A stretch of 64,000 nucleotides of DNA from NCBI GenBank assembly GCA_937879855.1, contig CALFMO010000068.1, forward strand, positions 181,738-245,737. The letters are read 5' to 3'. The notes under the pieces are model-generated. The model was not told the DNA's origin. It did no database searches and was given only the letters and a program-made list of their open reading frames with translations. The translations under genes were made by a program, and so were the position numbers. Positions 28,401-36,949 of the stretch are shown here, piece after piece (the stretch's first letter is position 1; the number at the start of each line of letters is the position of its first letter). Source of the stretch: an uncultured Acidobacteriaceae bacterium (GTDB lineage Bacteria; Acidobacteriota; Terriglobia; Terriglobales; Acidobacteriaceae).

Positions 28401-28601
28401 GTAAATTCCTTCGTTGTTGGTTTTGGTGGTGTAATGCACGCCGGTGACGTCGTTCACCGCGATAATTTCGGCACCGGCAATGAGTTGGCTGGAAGGGTCA
28501 AGGACCAGGCCGTTGATATTCCCGTTGGGCGACTGTCCAACAGCGGAGAAAGCAAACAGCACGAAGCAACTAAGGGGGAGGGTAATCCGGGGGAAGCGCA
28601 T
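25401..28601 (-). CDS. TonB-dependent receptor, Oar-like, with carboxypeptidase-regulatory N-terminal domain
   Basis: The 1066-residue protein has a signal peptide (about residues 1-22), a carboxypeptidase D regulatory-like domain (GNINGLVLDPSSQLIAGAE to about residue 110), a plug domain (NLPMNGRSFQTLIELTPGVV) and a long barrel ending in the terminal Phe of LALKLSF, as in outer-membrane proteins. This receptor type is expanded in Acidobacteriota. In proteobacterial isopeptidase-containing lasso loci, a TonB receptor imports the peptide; its position here between the anti-sigma and peptidase genes suggests the same job. No TonB box was identified. Confidence 0.92.
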   Translation of the reverse strand: MRFPRITLPLSCFVLFAFSAVGQSPNGNINGLVLDPSSQLIAGAEIIAVNDVTGVHYTTKTNNEGIYVLPNLPPGPYRVQVSKVGFKTIVKPDIVLNVQDALSINFTLPVGATLETVTVEGGAPLVNTENAAVSTVVDRQFAENLPMNGRSFQTLIELTPGVVLTSSNGGSDNGQFSVNGQRAASNYWMLDGVSANIGTSASFGGNGVGGALGSFSALGGTNSLVSVDALQEFRIQTSTYAPEYGRTPGGQISIVTRSGTNQFHGTAFDYLRNDIFDANNWFNGYTNNPPLHKAEERQNDFGGTFSGPILRDRTFFFFSYEGLRLRLPQTALTEVPDVAARQNAIPAMQPYLNAFPLPSPNGSDDPSTGIAQFNASYSNSASLDAYSIRIDHKLNGRLSLFGRYNYSPSEIVQRGNGNSLNNVSPSRITTQTTTLGATWMISPFISNDVRFNYSRTAAGSNFFLDHFGGAVPLSSLPFPSPFTPGNASFFVGIFSLSGGQYNAGANVNNVQRQLNIVDSLAVQTGSHSLKFGVDFRRLAPAYAPFRYGQSAFFNDVPSAEQGILSFSEVQSVAGATLLFRNLGMFAQDTWRIAPRLTLTYGLRWDVDFTPSSISGPRIPGVTGFNLSDLSQLALAPIGTPPFKTPLGNVAPRIGLAYQLSKNPEWGTILRGGFGVFYDLATSEVGNVILQASYPFSAIAFPLANTFPLDPASAAPPSITPDNLASGTLSAFDPHLKLPYTLQWNVALDQPLGKEQAFSISYIGAVGRRLIQTAFVVSPNPAIGSANLVSNEGRSDYDALQLQYHRRLSHGLQALASYSWAHSIDDGSAGSFGNAANAVVPGVGPNSNRGPSDFDIRNAFSAGLTYDIPDPKTKAFAGRLWRGWSIENVIQARSATPLNIFDGKFSELFRGLTQVRPDVAAGIPLYLYGRQYPGGKALNDTPNQAGPGCVGPFCPPPTDGSGNPLREGTLGRNAVRGYRATQWDFAVHRDFPIHESIKLQFRAEMFNVLNHPNFAPPIGDINNSQFGLSTKMLGQSLAGGNVGSGALSPLYQLGGPRSIQLALKLSF

Positions 28602-28718
28602 ACTGATTCTCCAGCGAGCAACGAGTCTCAGCCACTCCTCAGTTGTTCGCAGGAAGCCCCGCCATTTTTATCAACTGAAATAGATTCTAGAACGAATCAA
28701 CGAAAAAAGACCTGGGAC

Positions 28719-30053
28719 TCAGGGATGGTTGGGATTGACTCGGAGGTAGGCGAAAAGAAGGGGTTTGCCGCTCGGCTTACTGCTTCCGCCGTGCGGTTCC
28801 AAGGTTACAAAGACAGCATCGATCTGCGCCAGCGTTTTGGGGTCGTCCAGTTTCAGAATCCAGCGCTTCTTGGAAGCGTTGTCCTCATAGAAGATGCCGA
28901 GATTCAGCGCCTGCTTCCAATCCGGTCCGCGACGTCCCCATGCCTGAAATGCCTTGGCCCGCTTTGTTTCCTGCTGATCCAGATCGTAAGCATAAAAGAT
29001 CAAAGACTTTCCTTTGGTGTAGAACACGCGACCGTAGGGTTTTCTTGTGGCCCCATTGTCGCCCACGTCATAGACCTCTGCGATGTAGAGGTCACGGGCA
29101 CCCATGAGTTCCCGAATGTCGCGGTCATGGGAAAGCAGCTCCTCCTGCTGACCAATGGATGCTTCACGATCCTGAAGGAGACGAGTGAGATCGTTGACCT
29201 TGGTCCCTAGGACCTTGGCGTGCGCAGTTTCGTCTGTAGATTGTTGGCTGAGCGAATCCACCTGTTGCTTTAGTGCCCGAGATTCCACTTGTGCCGATTC
29301 CAACTTCTGCCCCAACTCGGCGCGCTGCTGAACGAGATCTTGCTTGCCGGTCTCGTCGCTGCGGAGGTTGCTCTCTAGTTGGTCCTGCGCATCCTTCATG
29401 CGGCGGATGTCCGCTGACTGGCGCGCTAGTTGGCGGCGGAGATCTGCCAGCGCCTTATCCCGTTGGGCGATTTGGGCACGGGCAATTTCGCGTTCGTGAG
29501 CGGCATCGCTTAGCTGCTCTTCCAGTGAGGACGGGTTCTCAAGTGCAACTTGATCTCGAGAAGTTGTGCCTGGAATAGGTGTGGCCGGCCCAGTGGCTTT
29601 CGCTGCATCCGTGCCGTGTCGCACGCCGACCCAGTACGCAGAAAGGCCAAGTGTGATGAAAAGCAAAACCCCCGCAGCGTACAACATCCAAACGTGCCGC
29701 CAGGTCGATTCAGGAGCGATCGGGAGAGCCCGGCGGAAAGCGGCTGGCACGCCATTCTTGCTTTCGGTGCCGCCTGGCTGTTGGCCATCCTCTTGTGCCA
29801 AGCGCTCGAAGAAGGCTTTCTCCGCTCTCGATTGAGACCAGGAAGGGCCGGGATCTATTCGCGATGATTGCTCTGTCCCTATGGCTGGGATCGCATCTTG
29901 GACCACGGATTCGTACTGCCGGAGAGCTTCACGGCACTCGGCGCAAACAGCAAGGTGTTCCTGAAGCCGGTTCTGTTCTTCCTCGCTAAGCTGGCCTGAG
30001 GTCGAAACAGCACAGAGCTCCAAGAACTCGTCATGGGGTCCGCTTGGCAACAA
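28719..30053 (-). CDS. Zinc-finger anti-sigma factor with membrane anchor and coiled coil
   Basis: The 444-residue protein starts with a ZAS zinc-binding motif, EHLAVCAEC with His33, Cys37 and Cys40, that sequesters ECF sigma factors. One membrane helix lies at about residues 120-142. A long Gln/Glu/Arg-rich region (about 170-300) is a coiled coil, and the C-terminus (DLYIAEVYDVGDNGATRK onward, with FYTKGKSLIFYAYDLDQ) resembles the RskA-like extracytoplasmic domain. It follows the sigma gene by 33 bases and probably holds that sigma factor at the inner membrane until a signal, perhaps from the receptor, releases it. Confidence 0.85.
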   Translation of the reverse strand: MLPSGPHDEFLELCAVSTSGQLSEEEQNRLQEHLAVCAECREALRQYESVVQDAIPAIGTEQSSRIDPGPSWSQSRAEKAFFERLAQEDGQQPGGTESKNGVPAAFRRALPIAPESTWRHVWMLYAAGVLLFITLGLSAYWVGVRHGTDAAKATGPATPIPGTTSRDQVALENPSSLEEQLSDAAHEREIARAQIAQRDKALADLRRQLARQSADIRRMKDAQDQLESNLRSDETGKQDLVQQRAELGQKLESAQVESRALKQQVDSLSQQSTDETAHAKVLGTKVNDLTRLLQDREASIGQQEELLSHDRDIRELMGARDLYIAEVYDVGDNGATRKPYGRVFYTKGKSLIFYAYDLDQQETKRAKAFQAWGRRGPDWKQALNLGIFYEDNASKKRWILKLDDPKTLAQIDAVFVTLEPHGGSSKPSGKPLLFAYLRVNPNHP

Positions 30054-30086
30054 CGCACCCGCTCCTACGATGGCTAGAACCTTTTA

Positions 30087-30809
30087 TCATACTGCTTCTT
30101 TGCCCGACAATTTGCCAGCAGAAATCTGCTTCCGCAACTTGTCCAGCCCTCGGTAATAGTGATTTCTAGCGTTCCCAACGGTCTGACCCAGTTTGGCAGC
30201 GATCTCCTCAAATGTGTACCCCTCAAAGAAGAAGAGGTGGAGAGTCTGTCGCTGGCTTTCCGAAAGTTCGGCGAACCAGCTTTGCAATGCCTCTCTTTGG
30301 TCAAGGACTCCATGCATCGCATCCCCAAACTGTCCAGAGTTTGTCAGCGGACCACCCAACTGATTCGCTGCCTGGTCCAGATCCACGTGAGTGTAGAAGT
30401 GGCGGGAGGTCAGGTAACGCCGGCGGGAGATAGCGCGGCGGTAGGTCATTTGGAGAATCCAGAACCGTGCCGGCCCCTTGGAACTGTCAAAGGTTCTGCA
30501 AAGGCGGTGAACCAACAAGAAGATGTCCTGAAGCAGGTCGTCCGCTTCGGACGTATCTTGCAGGACCCGATAAGCGACCCCACGAACGATGCGAGCGTAG
30601 CGGCGAAACAGGGGTGCAAGGGCTTCTTTGTCACCTTCGCAGATGTTCGCCATCAGTGCTTCGTCAGAAGTATCTGCCGCGGCGGGATTCCGCAGAGAAG
30701 GAATTCCAGTTTCGCTATTCTCCTTGGAGAGTCGAAGATTGGGAAGCCGTACTGAAGCTGACAGGCTCATGGCCGATTTTTCCGCCCGCCGTGCCGGGCT
30801 CCCGCTCAC
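30087..30809 (-). CDS. ECF-type RNA polymerase sigma factor
   Basis: The 240-residue protein has sigma region 2 (MANICEGDKEALAPLFRRYA, DEADDLLQDIFLLV-like) and region 4 (LSESQRQTLHLFFFEGY, FEEIAAKLGQTVGNARNH) of ECF sigma factors. It is the first gene of the operon with the anti-sigma factor, TonB receptor and isopeptidase, so it may direct their transcription. Start GTG 30809 has AGGAG very close; ATG 30770 is a good alternative. The AT-rich region beyond the start (30810-30945), with inverted repeats, is the likely promoter. Confidence 0.9.
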   Translation of the reverse strand: MSGSPARRAEKSAMSLSASVRLPNLRLSKENSETGIPSLRNPAAADTSDEALMANICEGDKEALAPLFRRYARIVRGVAYRVLQDTSEADDLLQDIFLLVHRLCRTFDSSKGPARFWILQMTYRRAISRRRYLTSRHFYTHVDLDQAANQLGGPLTNSGQFGDAMHGVLDQREALQSWFAELSESQRQTLHLFFFEGYTFEEIAAKLGQTVGNARNHYYRGLDKLRKQISAGKLSGKEAV

Positions 30810-30863
30810 TCCTAGCTTCGGTCTCTTCCGATAACCTCTTTAGAGTTCATAATCAGTCATATA

Positions 30864-30945
30864 TAACTCGATAGAGTTAGTTTTTCAAGAAAAATACATT
30901 CCATCGAGTGTGGTATAGGCGGCAATCCCACCCTATTGTTGGGAT
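30864..30945. promoter_or_regulatory. Divergent promoter region with inverted repeats
   Basis: Between the sigma gene (-) and an XRE gene (+) lie TAACTC-N4-GAGTTA (30864-30879) and ATCCCA-N9-TGGGAT (30925-30945). The second abuts the GTG start at 30946. The stretch is markedly AT-rich compared with its surroundings. An AAACTCAATAGA element before the next XRE gene (about 31408) partly resembles the first repeat. They are candidate sites for the small XRE regulators. Confidence 0.45.
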
Positions 30946-31317
30946 GTGGACCCCCTCCCAGACTATCGAGAACGATTTGCGAGCCGCCTGCGTCATCTCA
31001 GAGATGTCGCGGAACTCAGTCTTGAGAAAGCGAGCGAGCAAGGTGGCCTCTCAACTAATTTCTGGGGCAGCGTTGAGCGCATGGTTCAAGAACCGTGCCT
31101 TAATACCATTTTCGGCTTTGCCAAGGGGTTGGGAATCTCGGTGCGCACCCTGATGACATTCGAGGAAGAGAATGCACAGGACCAAGAACGCAAGGAACTA
31201 AACACCCTTCTGGACCTACTCACTCCCGAGCAATTGCACCTTTCGCTCCAAGTTTCGAGGCTGATCTACAACTACAAAGCCGCGTCACCTTCCCATTCCG
31301 AATCGCAGTTCTCGTAG
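30946..31317 (+). CDS. Small XRE-family transcription regulator
   Basis: The 123-residue protein has an XRE helix-turn-helix at about residues 10-68 (RLRHLRDVAELSLEKASEQG, then NFWGSVERM). The remaining part is helical (ELNTLLDLLTPEQLHLSLQ), perhaps for dimerisation. The start is GTG 30946. A clear paralogue lies downstream at 31471, sharing the NFWGxVER motif and the C-terminal pattern, so the pair arose by duplication. It is divergent from the lasso import operon and next to an integrase, and could control either. Confidence 0.75.
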   Translation: MDPLPDYRERFASRLRHLRDVAELSLEKASEQGGLSTNFWGSVERMVQEPCLNTIFGFAKGLGISVRTLMTFEEENAQDQERKELNTLLDLLTPEQLHLSLQVSRLIYNYKAASPSHSESQFS

Positions 31318-31470
31318 CCGCAGTTCCTTGTGTGCGACAGTTCCAGCAACGCTTTCGAAGTGAACCAACCTGCTCCAATAAACACGATAAGAGTCTATTT
31401 ACACCAATATTAAACTCAATAGATTGTTTTACATAGGCAAAGTGCCCGCTATGGTTGTGCAGGTGGCTCG

Positions 31471-31791
31471 TTGAAACATCGCACACTGTTTGCGCAACGG
31501 ATCAGAAGGCTACGAAAGGCAGCAAAGCTCAGTCTTGAGGAAGCTGCCGAACGTGGCAGTATAACGGGCAACTTCTGGGGCGACGTGGAACGCGGGAAGA
31601 AAGTGCCGAGTCTCGATACGATAGTGGCGATGGCAAAGGGACTAGGGCTACAGCCGAGTACCCTCCTGCTCCTGGAGCGAGAAGAAGATCCGCGCGACAT
31701 CCGAAAGCGCATCGACACTCTACTCACGACCTGCGCTCCTCAGCAACTTGAGTTGGTACACCGGATCATCAAAGTCGTCATTGAGCCGTAG
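31471..31791 (+). CDS. Small XRE-family transcription regulator (paralogue)
   Basis: The 106-residue protein has the HTH (FAQRIRRLRKAAKLSLEEAA, NFWGDVERGKKVPSLDTI) and a short helical tail (IDTLLTTCAPQQLELVHRII) similar to its neighbour at 30946. No ATG or GTG fits in frame, so TTG 31471 is taken as start. The promoter gap before it is AT-rich (about 31380-31440). Its 3' end overlaps a possible gene on the other strand. Confidence 0.75.
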   Translation: MKHRTLFAQRIRRLRKAAKLSLEEAAERGSITGNFWGDVERGKKVPSLDTIVAMAKGLGLQPSTLLLLEREEDPRDIRKRIDTLLTTCAPQQLELVHRIIKVVIEP

Positions 31792-32052
31792 TCGGCGCTT
31801 TTTAGAGGAAGGGCCCCGTACCTTGATGGCCAGCGATAGACTGGCATCGTCACCCGACGCGGTTAATCCGTAGCCTTCGGTGGGGTTGAAAAACAGGACT
31901 TGGTTCGCCCCAGCTACCCTCAATGAGTCAACTGGAAGCCGAGTTTCGATTTTGGAGCACGTTGGACACATAACGTGTCCCAAAACGCGCTCCAATTCTG
32001 CTCCAGAAACTTCACTCGCAAACAGTTCCTCGTCAGTCGCGGAGAACTGCAA
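31720..32052 (-). CDS. Possible small zinc-ribbon-like protein after the integrase
   Basis: A frame that overlaps the integrase end continues for about 110 residues with protein-like text, including GHVMCPTCSKIETRLPVDSL and NQVLFFNPTEGYGLTASGDD. TTG 32052 would be the start. It overlaps the convergent XRE gene by 72 bases at its stop. It might be a real gene translated after the integrase, or chance. No family recognised. Confidence 0.3.
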   Translation of the reverse strand: MQFSATDEELFASEVSGAELERVLGHVMCPTCSKIETRLPVDSLRVAGANQVLFFNPTEGYGLTASGDDASLSLAIKVRGPSSKKRRLRLNDDFDDPVYQLKLLRSAGRE

Positions 32053-33079
32053 TAGCCTTGGCAAGGTGGGTTTCCAATCGGCATGCGGCTTCATGCAGTT
32101 CGCGCTCCGCAACAATATTGTAGCGATCGAACACGGACCGAGTTTTGTGTCCCGAGATCGCCATTGCAACACGCTCTGGAACACCTGCACGCACCATATT
32201 GCGAATGGCAGTACGCCTGAGATCATGAAATAGTTTTCCACGAATTCCCGCCCGGCTGGCTGCGCTCTTCCAAGCTCTCTCGAACTTGCGAATATCTTTT
32301 CCTTTGTTGAAGAATACGTGCTCACACTCCGGGAAATGCAAATCGCGAATTTGCTTTCTTGATTTCAGCGTCTCGAACAATTCGCTTGTCAGGGCGATGC
32401 TGCGGGGCTGATCGTTCTTGGTGGTACCTGGTTCAAGGTGGACCGTCCGCGAACCGAAATCGACCTGATGCCAACAGAGCCCGAGGATTTCGCCCTGGCG
32501 GGCACCCGTGTGGTATCCGAACATAAGCACGGGTTTGAGATAGCCCGGGAGTTCACGACGAAGCGCCAAAAATTCGTGATGCTCGAAAAAACCTTTCCTG
32601 ACATTGTTCTCCCTGAGCATCGGAATGTAGGGTACGCGCGCAACTTTGGGCGGCGTCATTTTAGCCGCGAGATTGAACATGCGCTTTAGTGCTGCCAACT
32701 CGCGATTGATACTACCGTTGCTCGCGCCTTGATCCCTCCGTCTCGTCGTGTAGCCACGCACCTGCTCGGTGGTGATATCGACTACCCGTGCTCTCGCGAA
32801 GAAGGCTGCAAGATGCAGTTCGATCCGTCGCTTTGCCCAAACAAACGACTTCCTGTTGTTGGCCTGATAGTCATTGAGCAAATCCTGGGCCAGCTCCTCG
32901 AAGCGAACGCGATCAGTATTGCGGCCCAAATGAGATCCGATAGAGACCTCTCCCTCTCGCTGCTTGAGCAGTCGTTTTGCAGCGTAGAGGGTTGAGGACT
33001 TGCTGCTTTCGCGGAAGGCCTTGCCGTTCCAGTAGTATTTGATCCACCAGATACGGCCCCTTCGGAACAGACTTCCCAT
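32033..33079 (-). CDS. Tyrosine recombinase (phage-type integrase)
   Basis: The 348-residue protein has the catalytic set of the family: Arg194 (HTGARQGEI), His285 and Arg288 (FHDLRRTAIRN), His311 (SGHKTRS) and Tyr320 (FDRYN). An N-terminal AP2-like arm (RGRIWWIKYYWNGKAF) and a core-binding domain precede it. It performs site-specific strand exchange of a mobile element. It stands back to back with a restriction gene that lacks its front part, so integration or deletion here may have removed it. No attachment repeats or tRNA were found nearby. Confidence 0.92.
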   Translation of the reverse strand: MGSLFRRGRIWWIKYYWNGKAFRESSKSSTLYAAKRLLKQREGEVSIGSHLGRNTDRVRFEELAQDLLNDYQANNRKSFVWAKRRIELHLAAFFARARVVDITTEQVRGYTTRRRDQGASNGSINRELAALKRMFNLAAKMTPPKVARVPYIPMLRENNVRKGFFEHHEFLALRRELPGYLKPVLMFGYHTGARQGEILGLCWHQVDFGSRTVHLEPGTTKNDQPRSIALTSELFETLKSRKQIRDLHFPECEHVFFNKGKDIRKFERAWKSAASRAGIRGKLFHDLRRTAIRNMVRAGVPERVAMAISGHKTRSVFDRYNIVAERELHEAACRLETHLAKAIAVLRD

Positions 33080-33215
33080 AGTTCCTCCCGGTCAGCCAGT
33101 GGTGTGGAGATTTGCCGCGCGTCCGCTCAAACTTGTGGTCACCAATCGTGGTGCGAGCCGTGGCTAAACTTCCGGCTGCCGGCGTAGCTCGCCGATCACT
33201 TGTGACTCTTGTAAT

Positions 33216-34142
33216 GTGAGTGAACTACCCGAAGAGCGTCTGACTGCACAATTCAACGATGACTCGGTGCTGGAATTGACTCCCGATCTTGTTGGTCCTT
33301 CGATCACGAGGAACGCGGGAATCATCGGTGAGGGTGTCGAACTCAGCTTAGAGCACCTTGGTGACATGAGACGGTCCACCTTGCTCTTTCACGTCTCCAA
33401 GCGATTGCTTTACGCGAAGTGGCGTGATCCTGGGGAAGAACCCAAGCTCCACCTCTTTGGCCAACTTAAACGGATCACCAAGGAATGGCTCGACACTTGC
33501 CTTGTTTGCAAGGGCGGCACTTTCCCGGCGCAGCTCATGTATCAGGAATTGGCGGACATGGCTTGTGAACGCATCACGGCAGCGATAGTTCGTGACACGA
33601 TCGGGAAATCGCCGATCAAGACGATCCCAGACCCTTACAATCCAATGGGTTCTACGAGCTACGTGAAGTTCACCACTTCTAGGGCCGATCGTTGGGAGAC
33701 AGACGCGCGTCGTTGCCACATCAACTGGGTGATTCTCGATAGCGACTGGGAAGCTGAATTCTGCCGCGTGGCCGAATCACACCCTCGGGTAAAAGCGTAC
33801 GTGAAGAACCATAATTTGGGTCTCGAAGTGCCGTATCGCTTTGGTTCCGAAAACCGCAAGTACCGGCCTGACTTCATCGTGCTGGTAAGCGACGGGCACG
33901 GCGAGGATGACCTGCTGCACTTGATTGTGGAGATCAAGGGCTACCGGCGTGAGGACGCAAAAGAGAAGAAAGCGACCATGGAAACATACTGGGTGCCGGG
34001 CGTGAACAACAGCGGCAAATATGGACGTTGGGCGTTCGAGGAATTCACTGAGGTTTACCAGATCGAGTCTGACTTTGCCGCCAAGGTTGAAGCGGAATTC
34101 AACAAGATGATCGAGTCGGTAACTATGTCGCAGATAGCCTAA
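33216..34142 (+). pseudogene. res: C-terminal part of type III restriction endonuclease Res (helicase domain missing)
   Basis: The 308-residue frame matches the C-terminal third of type III Res proteins. It retains the PD-(D/E)XK nuclease core: RPDF with Asp219 and VEIKGY with Glu239 and Lys241. Full-length Res proteins are around 1000 residues, with an SF2 helicase before this region, and no such text is present upstream, where the in-frame stop is at 33165 and the integrase gene lies on the other strand. GTG 33216 could start a shortened protein. It is followed closely by mod. Whether it is a dead remnant or a stand-alone nuclease is unclear. Confidence 0.75.
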
Positions 34143-34147
34143 ATATT

Positions 34148-36949
34148 ATGGCAAAGAACGGATCAAAACAGAAAGAAAAGAAGAAAGTTGAAACGCTCAC
34201 GCATGACAAGGCAAAGCGTAGGAACATTCCTACTGCTGAGTTCCAGTCAGTGATGCGGGTGGATGAGCAAAGCCCGATTCGAGTGGCTTACGAGCGTCGG
34301 AACCGTGACTTGGACCCACAATTGGTGTGGCGAGGTAAGGATGAACAGGATTGGTCCGATCTCGTTGTCCACGCTCCGCCGTTATACATCCAAGAGAAGG
34401 TTCAATCCAAAGTATTGATAGACGAATTGCGCCGCCGTAGCGAGGTGAATTCTAAAGAAGCCGAGGCGCAGATCGATCTATTTGCAGACTTTAACGGTCT
34501 TCCGAGCGAGGCTGCCAAGACTGAGTTCTATCAGCATGATGCTCACTGGAGCAATCGCATGATCCTGGGCGATAGCCTGCAAGTAATGGCTTCGCTCGCG
34601 GAGCGCGAAGGGCTGCGTGGTCAGGTACAGTGCATCTACATCGATCCGCCTTACGGGATCAAATTCAACTCGAACTTTCAGTGGAGTACAACAAGCCGAG
34701 ACGTCAAGGACGGCAATCTCGAACACATCTCGCGCGAGCCGGAACAGGTAAAGGCCTTTCGTGACACATGGCGTGACGGAATCCACTCGTATTTGACGTA
34801 TCTGCGCGATCGGCTCACGGTAGCGCGTGATCTGCTGAACGAGAGTGGTGCAATATTTGTACAAATCGGGGACGAAAATGTGCACCGAGTCCGAGCTGTC
34901 ATGGACGACATCTTCGGCGACGCTAATTTCGTTGCATTGATCACGGTCGAAAAAACTAGCGCGCAAACCAGCGAATTCCTTTCGCTGAGCACTGATTACG
35001 TTCTCGCCTACGCAAAATCAAGACCACAACTCAAGTTTCGCTCGCTCTTCGGCGACAAATTACCAACAGAGTCTGTCATGAGCGAATATTCAAATTTTGA
35101 AGATGAACGACTCAGCCGCACTTCAATCCAGCAGGTCAATAGCGCATCTGACTGGTCAGCGTTCGAGTCGCAATTTAAGGTATTTTCGAAAGACACGACC
35201 ACCTCTAGCAGACCACCAGGCTCGTTCCCCGTTTCATTTCGGGGGAATCAATATACACCCGGAAATGGGTATTGGAAGACAGGCGAGCTGGGTTTTTCGA
35301 GACTGATCAAGGCGAATCGCCTGGAGCCTCGCGGTACGTCGCTTCGTTATGTGCGTTTCTTTCGGGATTATCCTGTGTCGCCGCTCCACAATATTTGGCG
35401 TGATGTGCGCTTTTCTAGCCGGCGTGAGGAAAAAGTATACGTCGTGCAATCCTCCGTCACACTTGTTCAACGATGCTTGTTGATGGCTACCGACCCTGGC
35501 GACCTTGTACTCGATCCCACCTGTGGAGCTGGTACGACTGCCTACGCTGCTGAACAATGGGGGCGTCGTTGGATCACGATTGACACCTCGCGCGTCGCGC
35601 TGGCTCTCGCTCGCGCTCGAATCATGGGTGCTCGATACATCTACTACGTACTCGCTGACAGTCGCGATGGTCAGCTCAAAGAAGCCGAGATTACTAAAAC
35701 CGCCCCATTCGATTCTCCAACCCACGGCAATGTTCGACAAGGCTTCGTTTACGAGCGAGTGCCACATATTACGCTCAAGTCCATCGCGAATAACGCGGAA
35801 CTCGACGTGATTTGGGACCAATACCAGACATTGCTTGAACCTCTTAGAAAGAGGCTCAACGCGGCCCTCAAGGTTGACTGGGAGGAGTGGCAGATTCCCG
35901 GCGACGCCGATGCGAAATGGAAAGAAGAGGCCAAGGAGACTCATGCCGAATGGTGGAAACAGCGAATCGCTCGGCAGAAAGAGATTGACGCCTCGATTGT
36001 TGCCAAGGCGGAGTTCGAATACCTCTACGACAAGCCTTACGAGAACAATAAGAAAGTCCGAGTGGCCGGACCGTTTACCGTAGAGAGCCTCTCGCCGCAC
36101 CGGGTGATCTCGTTAGACGAAGACGGTGAATGGATTGACGGTCAGCGGAAGTCGGCGAGTGGGCGTGAAGATGACGCTGGCTTTGTCCAGATGATTCTGG
36201 AGAACCTCAAGACCGCAGGAGTTCAACAAGCACACAAGGAAGACAAGATTTCGTTCTCGTCGATTGCGCCGTGGCCGGGATACTTCGTGTGCGCTGAGGG
36301 AAAGTATTTCGAAGGTGCCGGCAAATCAGAGAAACGGGCTGCGATCTTCGTTGGCCCTGAGTTTGGAACAGTTTCGCGGCCTGACTTGGTTGCAGCCGCC
36401 CGCGAAGCGGGTGACGCGGCTTTTGACGTGCTGATCACTTGCGCCTTCAACTATGACGCTCACTCCGCGGAATTCAATAAGCTTGGCCGGATTCCAGTGC
36501 TGAAAGCGCGGATGAATGCCGACCTGCACATGGCGGATGACTTGAAGAATACCGGCAAGGGCAACCTCTTCGTGATCTTTGGAGAGCCGGACATCGACAT
36601 CCTCAAAGCAAAGGACGGGCAAGTCCAGGTCAAAGTCAACGGCGTGGACGTATTCCACCCCAACACGGGCGAAGTTCGCAGCGACGGCGCGGATGGGATC
36701 GCGTGCTGGTTCGTCGACACGGACTACAACGAAGAAAGCTTCTTCGTTCGCCACGCGTATTTTCTTGGCGCGAGTGATCCCTATAAGTCCCTCAAGACAA
36801 CGCTGAAGGCCGAGATCAATGAAGAAGCTTGGGCCACACTGCATAGCGATATATCGCGCCCGTTCGATAAGCCCGACTCTGGGCGAATCGCGGTGAAAGT
36901 CATTAACCATCTTGGCGACGAAGTGATGAAGGTATTTCGAGTGAACTGA
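34148..36949 (+). CDS. mod: Type III restriction-modification DNA methyltransferase (Mod)
   Basis: The 933-residue protein has the catalytic motif IV DPPY (Asp166 in YIDPPYGIKF) before motif I DPTCGAGTT (Asp456), the order of beta-class N6-adenine or N4-cytosine methyltransferases such as type III Mod. The intervening region is the specificity part. The C-terminal ~300 residues (WPGYFVCAEGKYFEG, KARMNADLHMADDLKN) are typical of the large Mod variants found with this Res group. It follows the truncated res by 5 bases and overlaps the next gene by one base (TGATG), so the three are one operon. Confidence 0.9.
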   Translation: MAKNGSKQKEKKKVETLTHDKAKRRNIPTAEFQSVMRVDEQSPIRVAYERRNRDLDPQLVWRGKDEQDWSDLVVHAPPLYIQEKVQSKVLIDELRRRSEVNSKEAEAQIDLFADFNGLPSEAAKTEFYQHDAHWSNRMILGDSLQVMASLAEREGLRGQVQCIYIDPPYGIKFNSNFQWSTTSRDVKDGNLEHISREPEQVKAFRDTWRDGIHSYLTYLRDRLTVARDLLNESGAIFVQIGDENVHRVRAVMDDIFGDANFVALITVEKTSAQTSEFLSLSTDYVLAYAKSRPQLKFRSLFGDKLPTESVMSEYSNFEDERLSRTSIQQVNSASDWSAFESQFKVFSKDTTTSSRPPGSFPVSFRGNQYTPGNGYWKTGELGFSRLIKANRLEPRGTSLRYVRFFRDYPVSPLHNIWRDVRFSSRREEKVYVVQSSVTLVQRCLLMATDPGDLVLDPTCGAGTTAYAAEQWGRRWITIDTSRVALALARARIMGARYIYYVLADSRDGQLKEAEITKTAPFDSPTHGNVRQGFVYERVPHITLKSIANNAELDVIWDQYQTLLEPLRKRLNAALKVDWEEWQIPGDADAKWKEEAKETHAEWWKQRIARQKEIDASIVAKAEFEYLYDKPYENNKKVRVAGPFTVESLSPHRVISLDEDGEWIDGQRKSASGREDDAGFVQMILENLKTAGVQQAHKEDKISFSSIAPWPGYFVCAEGKYFEGAGKSEKRAAIFVGPEFGTVSRPDLVAAAREAGDAAFDVLITCAFNYDAHSAEFNKLGRIPVLKARMNADLHMADDLKNTGKGNLFVIFGEPDIDILKAKDGQVQVKVNGVDVFHPNTGEVRSDGADGIACWFVDTDYNEESFFVRHAYFLGASDPYKSLKTTLKAEINEEAWATLHSDISRPFDKPDSGRIAVKVINHLGDEVMKVFRVN

